From contig NZ_CAADHL010000001.1 in the NCBI RefSeq assembly GCF_900699045.1, positions 310,001 to 374,000 on the forward strand: DNA of 64,000 nucleotides, given 5' to 3'. A program made the translations under genes and the position numbers. Numbering within the stretch: position 1 is the stretch's first letter; every line of letters starts with the position of its first letter. This document shows positions 10,376-21,245 of this stretch, in pieces. The notes below the pieces were generated by a model. The model was not told the DNA's origin. It worked only from the letters and a program-made list of their open reading frames with translations, and searched no databases. Source of the stretch: Candidatus Williamhamiltonella defendens (GTDB lineage Bacteria; Pseudomonadota; Gammaproteobacteria; Enterobacterales; Enterobacteriaceae).

Positions 10376-10741
10376 ATTGTTAAATTTCCTATCAAAATTC
10401 GCTTACGCGAGAGTATCGGTAGTTTTGAAATTGCTTTAAAAACGAGGATTTTCCTGTTTGGATTAAACGTTTACTCGCTTCAGTGGGTATGCTGCTTCAT
10501 CAAATAGCCTAACTGCAGCGCTCCTCCAGCAGCGCCATACAGCATTATCGTCATTGAAATCACGGAGAAAGTGCTACTGGCGCGTCATTTTAACAAAGAT
10601 ATTCTGCAAAATCACGTCTTATATCCCTCATACTCAAGGAAGAATTTCTGTTAAAACAAACAAAACTGATTTTATAAAATCAGTATTTTATTTAATTTTA
10701 TAGTGGTGGGCACACAGAACAAGAAAATACTTTTTCTTTTA
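10376..10741. other. Long spacer between fabG and acpP
   Basis: No gene is recognisable. The fabG-proximal part holds the 20-bp palindrome listed separately. The acpP-proximal part must hold the acpP promoter and leader; I could not pick a convincing -35/-10 pair. In E. coli the fabG-acpP gap is also non-coding but shorter, so this stretch looks expanded or contains erased material. Confidence 0.5.
10653..10684 (-). terminator. Palindrome after fabG, likely terminator
   Basis: ACTGATTTTATAAAATCAGT at 10665-10684 is a perfect 20-base palindrome. Read on the minus strand, the side leaving fabG, it is followed by TTTGTTTG, giving a hairpin plus T-rich tail 58 bases past the fabG stop. The stem is AT-rich, so efficiency is uncertain. 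Confidence 0.5.
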
Positions 10742-11479
10742 TTAAATCATATACATGCCTCCATTAATATGTAAGGTTTCACCGGTAATATAACTGCTTT
10801 GATCAGAGGCTAAAAAAGCCACTGCATTCGCAATGTCTTTAACATCACCCAATCGATTCATTGGAATTTTTTTTAAAATTTCATTGCGCCGAGTTTCTGT
10901 TAAAGCCTGTCGAGACATATCTGTTTCAATAAATCCAGGTGCGACCACATTAACCGTGATGCCTCTTTGAGCAACTTCTTGAGCAAGAGATTTACTAAAA
11001 CCAATTAGACCGGCTTTAGTAGCAGCGTAATTAGTTTGCCCTACATTTCCCGCACTGCCTACTACGGATCCTATATTGATAATACGACCAAAGCGCTTTT
11101 TCATCATTGGGCGTAAAGCGGCTCTTGAAAGATAAAATATAGATGTTAAATTTGTACACAAAACCTCATTCCAACTGTTTGTTTTCATACGCATCAGCAA
11201 ACCATCACGTGTAATAGCTGCATTATTGACTAAGATATCAGGGCCACAAAATTCCTCTTCGATACTCTTTATTAAAGTTTCAATCGATTCCTTGTCAATC
11301 ACGTTTAAGGTGACACCTTTACTATAGTCACCCAAATCATCTCTGATTTTTTTTGCACCCTCTTCAGTGGTCGCCGTACCTATTACAAAAGCACCCTCTT
11401 CTGTTAATGATTGGGCTACAGCGCGACCAATCCCACGAGTTGCGCCAGTAATCAATGCAATTTTTCCTTTAAATCTCAT
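10742..11479 (-). CDS. fabG: 3-oxoacyl-ACP reductase
   Basis: A 245-residue short-chain dehydrogenase (E. coli 244) that reduces 3-ketoacyl-ACP with NADPH. The nucleotide-binding TGATRGIG is at residues 11-18, the NNAA motif near 85-88, and the catalytic YxxxK is Y151-K155 in NYAATKAG. VNVVAPGFIETDM and the C-terminal TGETLHINGGMYM are typical. It overlaps fabD by 11 bases, so the pair is translationally coupled. Confidence 0.96.
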   Translation of the reverse strand: MRFKGKIALITGATRGIGRAVAQSLTEEGAFVIGTATTEEGAKKIRDDLGDYSKGVTLNVIDKESIETLIKSIEEEFCGPDILVNNAAITRDGLLMRMKTNSWNEVLCTNLTSIFYLSRAALRPMMKKRFGRIINIGSVVGSAGNVGQTNYAATKAGLIGFSKSLAQEVAQRGITVNVVAPGFIETDMSRQALTETRRNEILKKIPMNRLGDVKDIANAVAFLASDQSSYITGETLHINGGMYMI

Positions 11480-12443
11480 ATATATCCTCTTTTAAAATCT
11501 TGTTTACATATTTTCCTGACACATAATTAAGAGCATCAGCCAATGAATGAGCATCATTGACTGAAAAAGCAGGTGCTTTATTCACAATGCGTTTGTTCAG
11601 ACCGGATAAAATGTTTCCCGCCCCCATCTCTAAAAAAGATCCCACACCTTTTTTAATCATAAATTGGATACTTTTAACCCAAGGTATTGGAGAATATAAT
11701 TGACGTACTAATGCCGCTCGGATCTGTTCAGGTGAATTTTCTACTTTGACATCTGCATTGTTGAGCACCGGAAATTTTGACGTTTTAAACACCATTTTAT
11801 TCAGCTCAACCAACAACTTATCCGCCGCTGGCTTCATCAAGGCGCAATGAGAAGGCACACTCACCGATAAGGGGAAGACCTTTTTTGCTCCTGCTGCGAT
11901 ACAGGCAATATTAGCTCGCTCTACTGCTTCTTTATGACCAGAGATCACGACTTGCCCTTGAGAATTAAAATTCGCGGGTGAAACAACCTGATTTTGTGCT
12001 GTTTGTTTACAAATTTTTACTATAGTTTCATCATCGAGTCCAATGATAGCAGACATGGATCCCTCGCCTGCAGCGGCTTGCATTAATTTTCCTCTTAATT
12101 CAACCAGCTTTACTGTTTCTGTCAAATTTAAGACACCGGCACACACTAAGGCGGAATATTCTCCTAAACTATGGCCTGCTACTATAAATGGAGCGGGGCC
12201 GCCTTCTGCTTGCCAAACCTCCCAGATTGCCATAGAAGCCGTGAGTAAAGCGGGTTGTGTTTTCCAGGTTTTATTTAATTCTGATACGGGCCCCTTTTGT
12301 GTGAGCGCCCAAAGATCGTAACCAAGAGCATCACTGGCTTGAGAAAAAGTTTTTATTATCACAGGAAATTTTTTCGCCATACTCGACAGCATCCCCAATG
12401 ATTGAGAACCCTGACCTGGAAAAAGGATTGCAAATGTTATCAT
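11469..12443 (-). CDS. fabD: Malonyl-CoA:ACP transacylase
   Basis: A 324-residue acyltransferase (E. coli 309). PGQGSQ at residues 9-14 forms the oxyanion loop, and the nucleophile is S92 in GHSLGEYSA; the histidine of PSHCALM (about residue 202) completes the dyad. It charges ACP with malonyl groups for FabH and FabF. The protein is about 15 residues longer than the E. coli enzyme, through a C-terminal extension (SGKYVNKILKEDIYEI) that reaches into the fabG start. It lies 19 bases after fabH. Confidence 0.95.
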   Translation of the reverse strand: MITFAILFPGQGSQSLGMLSSMAKKFPVIIKTFSQASDALGYDLWALTQKGPVSELNKTWKTQPALLTASMAIWEVWQAEGGPAPFIVAGHSLGEYSALVCAGVLNLTETVKLVELRGKLMQAAAGEGSMSAIIGLDDETIVKICKQTAQNQVVSPANFNSQGQVVISGHKEAVERANIACIAAGAKKVFPLSVSVPSHCALMKPAADKLLVELNKMVFKTSKFPVLNNADVKVENSPEQIRAALVRQLYSPIPWVKSIQFMIKKGVGSFLEMGAGNILSGLNKRIVNKAPAFSVNDAHSLADALNYVSGKYVNKILKEDIYEI

Positions 12444-12462
12444 GACTTTTTTCCTTTAAAAG

Positions 12463-13407
12463 CTAAAAACGAACTAACGCAGATCCCCAGACAAAGCCAC
12501 CCCCAAAGGCTTCTAAAAGAAGTAGTTGCCCTCGTTGGATACGGCCATCTCGTACCGCTTCATCTAATGCCGATGGCACTGATGCAGCAGAAGTATTACC
12601 GTGCCGATCTAAAGTAATCACCACTTTTTCCATACCTATATTCAACTTTTTAGCTGTGGCGTTAATAATACGGATATTAGCTTGATGGGGTATCAACCAA
12701 TCTAGTTCTGAAGCATCCAATTTATTGGATTTTAAGGCTTCATGAACAACGCTTGCTAATTCAAGGACGGCCACTTTAAATACTTCATTTCCAGCCATTC
12801 TGATAAAAGGCGGATTTTTTTCTCTGGGATAGAATAGGGTGAGTAGTTTTCCATAGTGCCCATTTGCATGTAAATGAGTTGAAATAATACCCGGTTGATC
12901 TGAGGCACCTAAAACGACTGCCCCTGCCGCATCCCCAAATAAAATAACAGTACTGCGATCCTTAAGATCAAGAGATTGTGTCAGCAAATCAGAACCGATC
13001 ACTAATGCATAGGATATTGCGCCAGTTTTAATATATTGATCAGCAACACTGAGAGCGTAAATAAAACCCGCACAGGCGGCGGCCAAGTCAAAAGAAACGC
13101 TGTCTTTAATACCTAACATCTCTTGTATTTGACAGGCTGAACTTGGAAAAGCATGACTTGAAGAAGTGGTAGCCACAATAATTAAACCAATGTCATTTTG
13201 GTCAATTTGAGCCATTTTCAAAGCTTCTGTTGCAGCATAAAACCCCATGCTGGCGACTGTTTCAGAAGAAGCGGCGATCCGTCTTTCTCGCATGCCTGTT
13301 CTAGTGAAAATCCATTCATCTGAAGTGTCTATCATTTTTTCTAAATCTGAATTGGTACGCACTGTTTCAGGTAGATAACTCCCTGTACCGAGTATGTTAG
13401 TCTGCAT
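12463..13407 (-). CDS. fabH: 3-oxoacyl-ACP synthase III (KAS III)
   Basis: A 314-residue initiating condensing enzyme (E. coli 317). The catalytic triad is visible as C112 in [11 protein letters not shown], the His of [11 protein letters not shown] (about residue 240) and the Asn of [11 protein letters not shown] (about 270). It condenses acetyl-CoA with malonyl-ACP. In enterics plsX precedes it, but here the upstream 220 bases hold no plsX and a terminator sits after rpmF, so fabH probably starts its own fabHDG transcript. Confidence 0.96.
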   Translation of the reverse strand: MQTNILGTGSYLPETVRTNSDLEKMIDTSDEWIFTRTGMRERRIAASSETVASMGFYAATEALKMAQIDQNDIGLIIVATTSSSHAFPSSACQIQEMLGIKDSVSFDLAAACAGFIYALSVADQYIKTGAISYALVIGSDLLTQSLDLKDRSTVILFGDAAGAVVLGASDQPGIISTHLHANGHYGKLLTLFYPREKNPPFIRMAGNEVFKVAVLELASVVHEALKSNKLDASELDWLIPHQANIRIINATAKKLNIGMEKVVITLDRHGNTSAASVPSALDEAVRDGRIQRGQLLLLEAFGGGFVWGSALVRF

Positions 13408-13627
13408 AATTACCTTCGATAAGACACTTTACTCTTTAGCATTAGCACTTTTTTCATTAGACTTTGTTTAAAATTATCGTGAGTCCTCACCCTACGTTTG
13501 TGCGCTAACCGTTTTGTATCAATCATTAAATAATTTTCTCGCTTCCCGTGATTTAAAAAAAACTCAAGAAAAAACCGCGCATACGCGGCTTTAACAAGGG
13601 GTTTTAAAATTGACGGATAAGCTGAGA
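13408..13627. other. Spacer where plsX is expected
   Basis: The conserved order rpmF-plsX-fabH lacks plsX here. The spacer holds a terminator (13565-13593) and AT-rich sequence that presumably contains the fabH promoter. No phosphate acyltransferase fragment could be recognised in any frame. Confidence 0.7.
13565..13593 (-). terminator. Intrinsic terminator after rpmF
   Basis: On the minus strand CCGCG-TATG-CGCGG (13575-13588) forms a compact GC-rich stem-loop directly followed by six Ts. It lies about 40 bases past the rpmF stop and would close the yceD-rpmF transcript. Confidence 0.8.
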
Positions 13628-13798
13628 TCAGCGGTTGATCACTTTACGTCCACGATAATAACCATCGTTAGTGATGTGATGGCGTAAATGAGTTTCACCG
13701 GAGGTTTTATCTGCAGATAATAAAGCAGTTGTCAATGCATCATGTGAGCGACGCATACCTCGCTTGGAGCGAGTGGGTTTATTTTTTTGTACGGCCAT
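13628..13798 (-). CDS. rpmF: 50S ribosomal protein L32
   Basis: A 56-residue basic protein reading [20 protein letters not shown] at its start and ending [11 protein letters not shown], the full length of enteric L32 (57). The [10 protein letters not shown] segment and the tyrosine pair are conserved. It follows yceD by 12 bases as in E. coli, where the two are co-transcribed. The cysteine-free form is normal for enteric L32. Confidence 0.96.
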   Translation of the reverse strand: MAVQKNKPTRSKRGMRRSHDALTTALLSADKTSGETHLRHHITNDGYYRGRKVINR

Positions 13799-13810
13799 AA
13801 ATTGGATTCC

Positions 13811-14344
13811 TTAATTACTTTTTTTTAAACGGGATAACACTGAAAATGGATGAGATTTTTTTGCCTGCTCTTGTATAATACTCTCTCTCATTTTTGAGAA
13901 AAATAAATGACAATCGTTATCTTCATGAACCGGAAAAGCAGGAATTGAAAGAATTAATTCATCTTCAATCATAGAGACCAAATTTAATTCACCTTCTTCG
14001 TTCATTTCTATATAGTCATACAATCCTCTGTAGGTTTCACTCAGATCGTCATAAGTACCACTGGTGACAGGGATAAAACAATATTCTGTCTTCAGATGAT
14101 ACAAAAAGGTGCTGCAGCAGCGCTGGCAGGTTAATTTCAAATCGACATGCGCATGACCTTTTATAAAAACTCGCTGTTTTTCATCAATTTCAAATAAGAG
14201 AAAAACATTAATATCGCTCTCTATAGAGTCTACAGATTCTGCAATTCGCACAAATTGATCAGATGCACAAAAACCCATGTACTCTAGCCCTTTATTAGCA
14301 GCAAAAATCGGATCAATGGTTAATGGTAATTTTATTTTTCGCAT
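13811..14344 (-). CDS. yceD: DUF177 family protein YceD, 23S rRNA accumulation factor
   Basis: A 177-residue YceD protein (E. coli 173). It opens MRKIKLPLTIDP and carries CQRCC near residue 75 where the E. coli protein has the CQRCGKPF motif, and an acidic EMNEEGELNLVSMIEDELIL segment. YceD is reported to be needed for normal 23S rRNA levels in bacteria and plastids; the mechanism is unknown. It is cotranscribed with rpmF. In E. coli yceF sits between it and rluC on the opposite strand; here only 68 bases separate the genes. Confidence 0.9.
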   Translation of the reverse strand: MRKIKLPLTIDPIFAANKGLEYMGFCASDQFVRIAESVDSIESDINVFLLFEIDEKQRVFIKGHAHVDLKLTCQRCCSTFLYHLKTEYCFIPVTSGTYDDLSETYRGLYDYIEMNEEGELNLVSMIEDELILSIPAFPVHEDNDCHLFFSKMRESIIQEQAKKSHPFSVLSRLKKSN

Positions 14345-14412
14345 AAAGCCCGCATATTAGCTTTGTCATCAAAAAGAGTCAAAAAAGAAAAAAGTCTTCC
14401 TTAAAGAAGAGG

Positions 14413-15363
14413 TTATTTTTGATGACGTAAAAATTGGAGGCAATACCGTAATGAATTGTCTAAAGGTGCTTTTATTTGTATAGTTTCTCCAGAATAGGGA
14501 TGTATAAATTCGATGGATAATGCATGTAAAAATAAGCGATTTAAATGACATCCCTTTAATTTTTTCTCAAATTCAGGATCGCCATAACGATTATCAAAAA
14601 CAATCGGATGCCCCGCATGTAATGCATGGACACGAATTTGATGGGTTCTTCCTGTTAATGGCCTTACTTTCATTAAAGTCGTATTGGTAAAACGTTCTTC
14701 AATTTCAAAATGGGTGTGTGATTCTTTGCCTTGATGGCTCACTTTCACGATTCTCGCACCGTTTTGCAAAATATTTTTTTGTAGCGGAGCTTGTATTAGT
14801 TTGCAGGATAAAGGCCAGTCACCAGAAACCAAAGCCAAGTATTCTTTTTTCATTGTTTTAAGAGACAATTGTTCATTTAGAGAACGTAATGCAAATGGTT
14901 TTTTAGCAACCATTAAGATCCCTGAAGTCTCGCGATCCAATCGATGCACTAAATGTAAAAAACGTTGGTCTGGACGTAGCGCACGAAGTGCTTCTATCAC
15001 ACCAAAGCTCAGACCGCTTCCGCCATGAACAGCAGTACCGGAAGGCTTATTTAAAATCAATATATCAGGATCTTCAAATAAAATAGACTGAGCTAAAGCA
15101 ACAACTGTCTTGCATTGTATTGAAATTAGCTTCTTTTGAATGATTGCGGTTTTGATAGGGGGAATTCGGAGCATATCGCCGGTAAGAAGCTTATAGCAAG
15201 GCTTGATGCGTTTTTTGTTCACTCGTACTTCACCTTTTCTTAAAATACGGTAAAGCATACTTTTCGGAACTCCTTTTAAAAATCGAATTAAAAAGTTGTC
15301 AATTCTCTGACCTGCATTATCGTCAGAAATAGTAATGGATTGCACTGATGATGAAAATTCCAA
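14413..15363 (-). CDS. rluC: 23S rRNA pseudouridine synthase RluC
   Basis: A 316-residue RluA-family synthase (E. coli RluC 319) that makes pseudouridines 955, 2504 and 2580 of 23S rRNA. An S4 RNA-binding domain occupies about residues 18-65 (RIDNFLIRFLKGVPKSMLYRILRKGEVRVNK region). The catalytic aspartate is D143 in HRLDRETSG, followed by LTGRTHQIRVH. It is divergent from rne, as in E. coli. Confidence 0.95.
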   Translation of the reverse strand: MEFSSSVQSITISDDNAGQRIDNFLIRFLKGVPKSMLYRILRKGEVRVNKKRIKPCYKLLTGDMLRIPPIKTAIIQKKLISIQCKTVVALAQSILFEDPDILILNKPSGTAVHGGSGLSFGVIEALRALRPDQRFLHLVHRLDRETSGILMVAKKPFALRSLNEQLSLKTMKKEYLALVSGDWPLSCKLIQAPLQKNILQNGARIVKVSHQGKESHTHFEIEERFTNTTLMKVRPLTGRTHQIRVHALHAGHPIVFDNRYGDPEFEKKLKGCHLNRLFLHALSIEFIHPYSGETIQIKAPLDNSLRYCLQFLRHQK

Positions 15364-15777
15364 AAGGGGTCTCTCTTAATGTTAATAATATTCTTAATAT
15401 TAACATCATCCCTTAAGAGATATTAGAGTTATCGTACAACAAAAATGTCCACATAAAGAGTGGCTCAGCCCATAGTGGGTTGAAGACGGGTTATTGAGAG
15501 CAAGAGTATCTTATAAGGCTAGTATTCAAAAAAGAGGAGAAAGGATACAATACGTCTTAATGTTGAAATGACTCATCTTGAGCTTTGCCAAAAGCTTTGA
15601 AGGGATCAATGTAAAAAGATAAGGTGTTTTTAGATAACGATTTGAAAAACAGTATTTTGGAAACTGTTTTGTAATATCTAGCATAAATGGAGTAACAAAC
15701 GCTGCAATGGCATAAGACGTTTGTTTCTATAAAAATAGATCTACACTACTAATCAAAAAATAATGAGTAAATGTCAA
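15364..15777 (+). promoter_or_regulatory. Long rne leader with stem-loop
   Basis: About 400 non-coding bases precede rne. In E. coli the rne 5' UTR is about 360 nt and its stem-loops bind RNase E to autoregulate the mRNA; the equivalent length here suggests the same control. A clear hairpin, AAAACAGT (15646-15653) paired with ACTGTTTT (15663-15670) across a nine-base loop, lies about 110 bases before the start. Similarity to the E. coli hp2/hp3 elements is by position only. The promoter itself was not pinned down. Confidence 0.5.
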
Positions 15778-18636
15778 ATGAAAAGAATGTTAATTAATGC
15801 CACTCAGCATGAGGAATTGAGAGTTGCACTCGTAGATGGACAAAAATTGTATGATTTAGATATTGAAAACTTGGGTTATGAACAAAAAAAGGCCAATATT
15901 TACAAAGGTAAAATTACTCGAATTGAGCCTAGCCTAGAAGCCGCTTTTGTTGATTATGGTTCTGCAAGACAAGGTTTCCTTCCATTAAAAGAAATTTCAC
16001 CTGAATATTTTTTACCGAGTTATTTCAATCATAGCACTCGCCCTAATATAAAGGATATGTTATCTGAATCTCAAGAAGTGATTGTTCAAATAGATAAAGA
16101 AGAGCGCGGCACAAAAGGAGCGGCATTAACGACTTTTATTAGCCTAGCGGGAAGTTATCTGGTCTTGATGCCGAATAATCCTGGAGCCGGAGGGATTTCT
16201 CGACGTATTGCAGGTGATGATCGAGCGGAGTTAAAAAAGGCAATAGCCTCTTTAGAACTACCAGAAAGTATGGGTTTAATCGTCCGTACTGCGGGTTTAG
16301 GTAAATCCTCTGAAGCATTACAATGGGATTTGTCATTACGACTTAAACATTGGGATGCAATAAAAAAAATAGCAGAAAATCGCCATGCCCCTTTTTTGAT
16401 TCATCAGGAAAGTAACGTGGTTGTGCGTGCTTTTCGTGATTATTTACGCCCTGATATCAGTGAAATTTTGATTGATAACCCCAAAGTACTTGAACTCGCA
16501 AAAGATCACATCACAGCGCTTGGACGGCCTGATTTCAGTAATAAAATCAAACTGTATACAGGTGAAGTCTCGCTATTTAGCCATTATCAAATTGAATCAC
16601 AAATTGAATCTGCTTTTAAACGAGAAGTACGTTTGCTATCTGGCGGCTCTATCGTGATCGATACCAGTGAAGCTCTGATTGCAATTGATATCAATTCGGC
16701 CCGGGCGACCAGCGGTGGGGACATCGAAGAAACCGCGTTGAACACAAATTTAGAGGCCGCTGATGAAATAGCGCGCCAACTTCGTTTAAGGGATTTAGGT
16801 GGGCTGATTGTCATCGACTTTATCGATATGGGCCCTATTCGACATCAACGTGAGGTAGAAAATCGCTTACGTGAAGCCTTGCGTCAAGATAGAGCCCGTA
16901 TTCAGATTAGCCGTATATCTCGATTTGGTTTACTTGAAATGTCTCGTCAGCGGCTGAGTCCCTCTTTAGGCGAATCGAGTCATCATGTCTGCCCACGTTG
17001 TAGTGGTACAGGTACTGTCCGAGATAATGAATCTTTAGCACTGTCAATTTTAAGGCTCATTGAAGAAGAAGCACTCAAAGAAAATACGTATGAAGTACAT
17101 GCGATTGTTCCAGTAGAAGTGGCTTCATATCTGCTGAACGAAAAACGAGATGCTGTGAATGCAATTGAAAAACGCCAAGAGGGTGTCCGTGCTGTGATTG
17201 TGCCTAATGCTCAAATGCAAACTCCTCATTACACAGTATTGCGGGTTCGTAAAGGTGAGGAATCCCTGACCTTAAGTTATATGTTACCTCAACGTTATGC
17301 AACAGAAATGCCTCAAACGCAAGATGACCCATCAAATGGACGTAAGCACTGCGAAGAGCCGGCGCTTTCTAGCTTATCATTCTCAATTAAAAGTACTGAT
17401 ATATCGAATAAAAATAGCGCTCATGGGCTCAGCAATGCACAGCCAGAAAGAAGTTTCTTGCAAACGTTAATAACTGTGATTCAATATTTGCTGGGATGGA
17501 TTAAGAAAAAAGAAACTCACAGTCTTGAATCTAAAAATACAGCAGCTCAATCTCGAGAGAACACCTATATACATCGGAAAACTGATACACGTAAGGAACG
17601 ATCTCCACGAGGAACTCGTGAAGATCTCGGGCGCAATAAGCTTTCTGGTTCGCAAACCTCGACTAGAGACAAAATTAAAAATAAAAATAATAGAATGCAA
17701 TTAGAAGAAAATGAGAATGTACAAGCGAATACAGCCCAAGCTGATGAACGGCCAGCACGTCGTCGTCAACAGGATAGACGTAAGAATACGCCTCATCCTC
17801 AAATAATAGAACAAGAAGCAAAAATAATAGAGCAAGAAGCGAAAAGTCTGATCGAGCCTCTTTTAACTCAAAAGGAAGAAGTGCCACATAAAGAAATACC
17901 GAAAAAAATTCCGCCACGTCGTTCGAAACGCGAATTAACTCAAAAAATACGTTTAAACCAGACATCTCATCTGACAAACGCGGTCGATATCACCATTCGA
18001 GATCAAACGCTATATGAAATACCTGTGATCATTGAAGAAAAGGAAAATGCACCGTCGATACTAAAAGAAGCCACTGATGAGACCATGGCAGAAGAAGTAG
18101 AAAAACACATGGCCCCTACCTCGGTCAATGAAAATAGTACATTCCCCAGACGCTCACGCCGTTCACCTCGTCATCTTCGTGTCAGTGCTCAAAAGCGCCG
18201 GCGCTATCGTGATGATCCTGATACTCTTCAATGTATAATGCCTTTAAAAAGTGCAGTGGACTCACCAGAATTCGCTTTTGGTAAAATTTGTCTGCGTACC
18301 TTTGCTGAGCAGATGATAAACCGAGATATTCTTTTTAATGATGATGTTCATCTAAAGGAACAAAAACAAAAGAGCCAGGAAGACAAACAGGAAAAATCAG
18401 CATCTATTGCATATGTAAAAAATTCGAAAATTGAGCAAATTACAGACACAGAATCTGAAAAAAAACAGGTTTTCGCTCCTGTAACAAAAGTCTTTGCAAT
18501 CGATAAAGCATTGTCTTTTCCGATAAATTGGAGGCGGCAGCCTTCTTCTATTTCTGAAGACAGTACACTGGCAGGAACACAGAATGCCATTCATCATGCT
18601 ATTGTTCCTGCCAGTAGAACAGAAGAAGTCAAGTAG
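15778..18636 (+). CDS. rne: Ribonuclease E
   Basis: A 952-residue endoribonuclease (E. coli 1061), the scaffold of the degradosome. The N-terminal catalytic half is highly conserved: S1 domain with [18 protein letters not shown], the DNase I-like domain with the magnesium-binding aspartates in AIDINSA and VIDFIDM, and the zinc-link CPRC near residue 400. The C-terminal half keeps a membrane-anchoring segment [18 protein letters not shown], arginine-rich stretches, the [14 protein letters not shown] block next to the RhlB/enolase sites, and an eroded version of the terminal PNPase site. The scaffold is about 110 residues shorter than in E. coli. I start at 15778 ([10 protein letters not shown]) rather than the ATG five codons upstream. 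Confidence 0.95.
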   Translation: MKRMLINATQHEELRVALVDGQKLYDLDIENLGYEQKKANIYKGKITRIEPSLEAAFVDYGSARQGFLPLKEISPEYFLPSYFNHSTRPNIKDMLSESQEVIVQIDKEERGTKGAALTTFISLAGSYLVLMPNNPGAGGISRRIAGDDRAELKKAIASLELPESMGLIVRTAGLGKSSEALQWDLSLRLKHWDAIKKIAENRHAPFLIHQESNVVVRAFRDYLRPDISEILIDNPKVLELAKDHITALGRPDFSNKIKLYTGEVSLFSHYQIESQIESAFKREVRLLSGGSIVIDTSEALIAIDINSARATSGGDIEETALNTNLEAADEIARQLRLRDLGGLIVIDFIDMGPIRHQREVENRLREALRQDRARIQISRISRFGLLEMSRQRLSPSLGESSHHVCPRCSGTGTVRDNESLALSILRLIEEEALKENTYEVHAIVPVEVASYLLNEKRDAVNAIEKRQEGVRAVIVPNAQMQTPHYTVLRVRKGEESLTLSYMLPQRYATEMPQTQDDPSNGRKHCEEPALSSLSFSIKSTDISNKNSAHGLSNAQPERSFLQTLITVIQYLLGWIKKKETHSLESKNTAAQSRENTYIHRKTDTRKERSPRGTREDLGRNKLSGSQTSTRDKIKNKNNRMQLEENENVQANTAQADERPARRRQQDRRKNTPHPQIIEQEAKIIEQEAKSLIEPLLTQKEEVPHKEIPKKIPPRRSKRELTQKIRLNQTSHLTNAVDITIRDQTLYEIPVIIEEKENAPSILKEATDETMAEEVEKHMAPTSVNENSTFPRRSRRSPRHLRVSAQKRRRYRDDPDTLQCIMPLKSAVDSPEFAFGKICLRTFAEQMINRDILFNDDVHLKEQKQKSQEDKQEKSASIAYVKNSKIEQITDTESEKKQVFAPVTKVFAIDKALSFPINWRRQPSSISEDSTLAGTQNAIHHAIVPASRTEEVK

Positions 18637-18650
18637 AAAGGATACTTGAC
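18628..18650 (+). promoter_or_regulatory. Hairpin at the rne stop/pyrC junction
   Basis: GTCAAGTA (18628-18635) and TACTTGAC (18643-18650) form an 8-bp perfect stem around the loop GAAAGGA. The stem includes the rne stop codon, and the loop exposes an AAAGGA Shine-Dalgarno-like sequence. No T-run follows, so a terminator is unlikely; it may protect the 3' end or affect pyrC translation. Confidence 0.4.
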
Positions 18651-18682
18651 CTGCTTCACATTTGAAAATTGAGATAACTATA

Positions 18683-19720
18683 GTGTCGCAAATACTTAAA
18701 ATTCGTCGCCCAGATGATTGGCATGTTCACTTGAGGGATGATGACATGCTTCAAGCAGTCCTTCCTCATACCAGTGCGATCTTTCGTCGTGCAATCATCA
18801 TGCCAAATTTAATATCCCCCATTAAAACCGTGAAAGAAGCGGTTGAGTATAAAAACCGCATTCTAAATGCGTTGCCTTCTGGGCACTCTTTTCTCCCTTT
18901 GATGACTTGTTATCTGATGGATGACTTTCCTGTGAAAGAATTGACATCTGGTTTTGAACAAGGAATATTCATTGCAGCTAAATTATATCCTGCTCACGCT
19001 ACGACAAATTCCTCAAAAGGGGTTTCTAACATTCCGGCCCTCTATCCCTTATTTGAACACATGCAAAAGCTAGGGATGCCATTGTTGGTGCATGGCGAAG
19101 TGACTTCTCAACAGGTAGACATTTTTGATCGAGAAGCTATTTTTATAGAACAGGTATTAGAGCCCCTTCGAAAACATTTTACAGCGCTTAAAATCGTTTT
19201 TGAGCATATAACAACAAAAGAAGCGGTGAATTATGTTAAGGAAGGGGGGCGCTTTTTAGGAGCAACCATCACGCCTCAGCATTTATTATTTCATCGTAAT
19301 GATATGCTGGTAGACAAGATCCGCCCGCATTTATTTTGTTTGCCCATCTTAAAAAGAAGTGAGCACCAAAAAGCATTACGTGACGCAGTTTCTAGTGGAC
19401 ATCCTCGTTTTTTTCTTGGCACGGATTCGGCACCGCACACTCAAAAAAATAAAGAGTCCGCCTGTGGTTGCGCTGGTGTTTTTAATGCGGTTTCCGCTGT
19501 GCCTATTTATGCCTCTATTTTTGAAGAGATGAACGCATTAGAATATTTAGAAGCTTTTTGTTCTATTAATGGTGCTCATTTTTATGGATTATCAAAAAAT
19601 CAAGATTTCATTGAATTAATCAAGGTTCCTTTTATTCAGCCAAAAGAAATTTTGATTGGAAAAGAGTCTCTCATTCCTTTTTTAGCGGGTGAGCAAATAA
19701 ATTGGTCTATCAAAAAGTAA
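18683..19720 (+). CDS. pyrC: Dihydroorotase
   Basis: A zinc amidohydrolase of about 345 residues (E. coli 348) that closes carbamoyl aspartate to dihydroorotate in pyrimidine synthesis. The first metal-binding pair is in [13 protein letters not shown], the bridging carboxylated lysine in [13 protein letters not shown], further ligands in LLVHGEV and EHITT, and the catalytic Asp in LGTDSAPH. Start choice: TTG at 18662 is in frame, but GTG at 18683 gives [13 protein letters not shown], matching the E. coli N-terminus and having a GAG 10 bases upstream. It lies just behind rne, which is not the E. coli order. Confidence 0.93.
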   Translation: MSQILKIRRPDDWHVHLRDDDMLQAVLPHTSAIFRRAIIMPNLISPIKTVKEAVEYKNRILNALPSGHSFLPLMTCYLMDDFPVKELTSGFEQGIFIAAKLYPAHATTNSSKGVSNIPALYPLFEHMQKLGMPLLVHGEVTSQQVDIFDREAIFIEQVLEPLRKHFTALKIVFEHITTKEAVNYVKEGGRFLGATITPQHLLFHRNDMLVDKIRPHLFCLPILKRSEHQKALRDAVSSGHPRFFLGTDSAPHTQKNKESACGCAGVFNAVSAVPIYASIFEEMNALEYLEAFCSINGAHFYGLSKNQDFIELIKVPFIQPKEILIGKESLIPFLAGEQINWSIKK

Positions 19721-19777
19721 AACTCGCCGTATGAATAAATTAACTGCAAAACAACCGATCAAATTTGAGTACACAAA

Positions 19778-20122
19778 ATGAATCATTTAACCCGATTACC
19801 TTTAGATTTTACAGAATCTGCGGCTCTTAAATTTAAAGAGTTGATTGCCAATGAACATAATTCCAATAAAAAGCTGCGGGTTTACGTTGAGGGGGGTGGC
19901 TGTAATGGTTTTAAATATATGTTTACTTTAGACGATAAAGTAAACGAAGGAGATCTGGCGATTAATAAACAGGGTTTTTCTCTTATCGTTGACCCCTTGA
20001 GTTTGGGGTACTTAATAGGGGGTATCGTAGATTATATTGAAAGCATAGAATATTCACGTTTTATTGTAAAAAATCTCAATGCTAAAACCACCTGTGGTTG
20101 TGGCTCTTCTTTTAGCGTTTAG
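19778..20122 (+). CDS. erpA: A-type iron-sulfur carrier ErpA
   Basis: A 114-residue A-type carrier, exactly the length of E. coli ErpA. The three cluster-binding cysteines are seen in GGGCNGF (near residue 42) and CGCGSSF (near 106-108). The surrounding text [11 protein letters not shown] and [12 protein letters not shown] favours ErpA over IscA or SufA. ErpA delivers Fe-S clusters to late targets including IspG in isoprenoid synthesis, which explains why it survives reduction. It stands alone here, convergent with obgE. Confidence 0.93.
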   Translation: MNHLTRLPLDFTESAALKFKELIANEHNSNKKLRVYVEGGGCNGFKYMFTLDDKVNEGDLAINKQGFSLIVDPLSLGYLIGGIVDYIESIEYSRFIVKNLNAKTTCGCGSSFSV

Positions 20123-20159
20123 TCCCGCATTTTTGATGCCATAAAGCTTTCCATCACTT

Positions 20160-21245
<1,086 letters not shown>

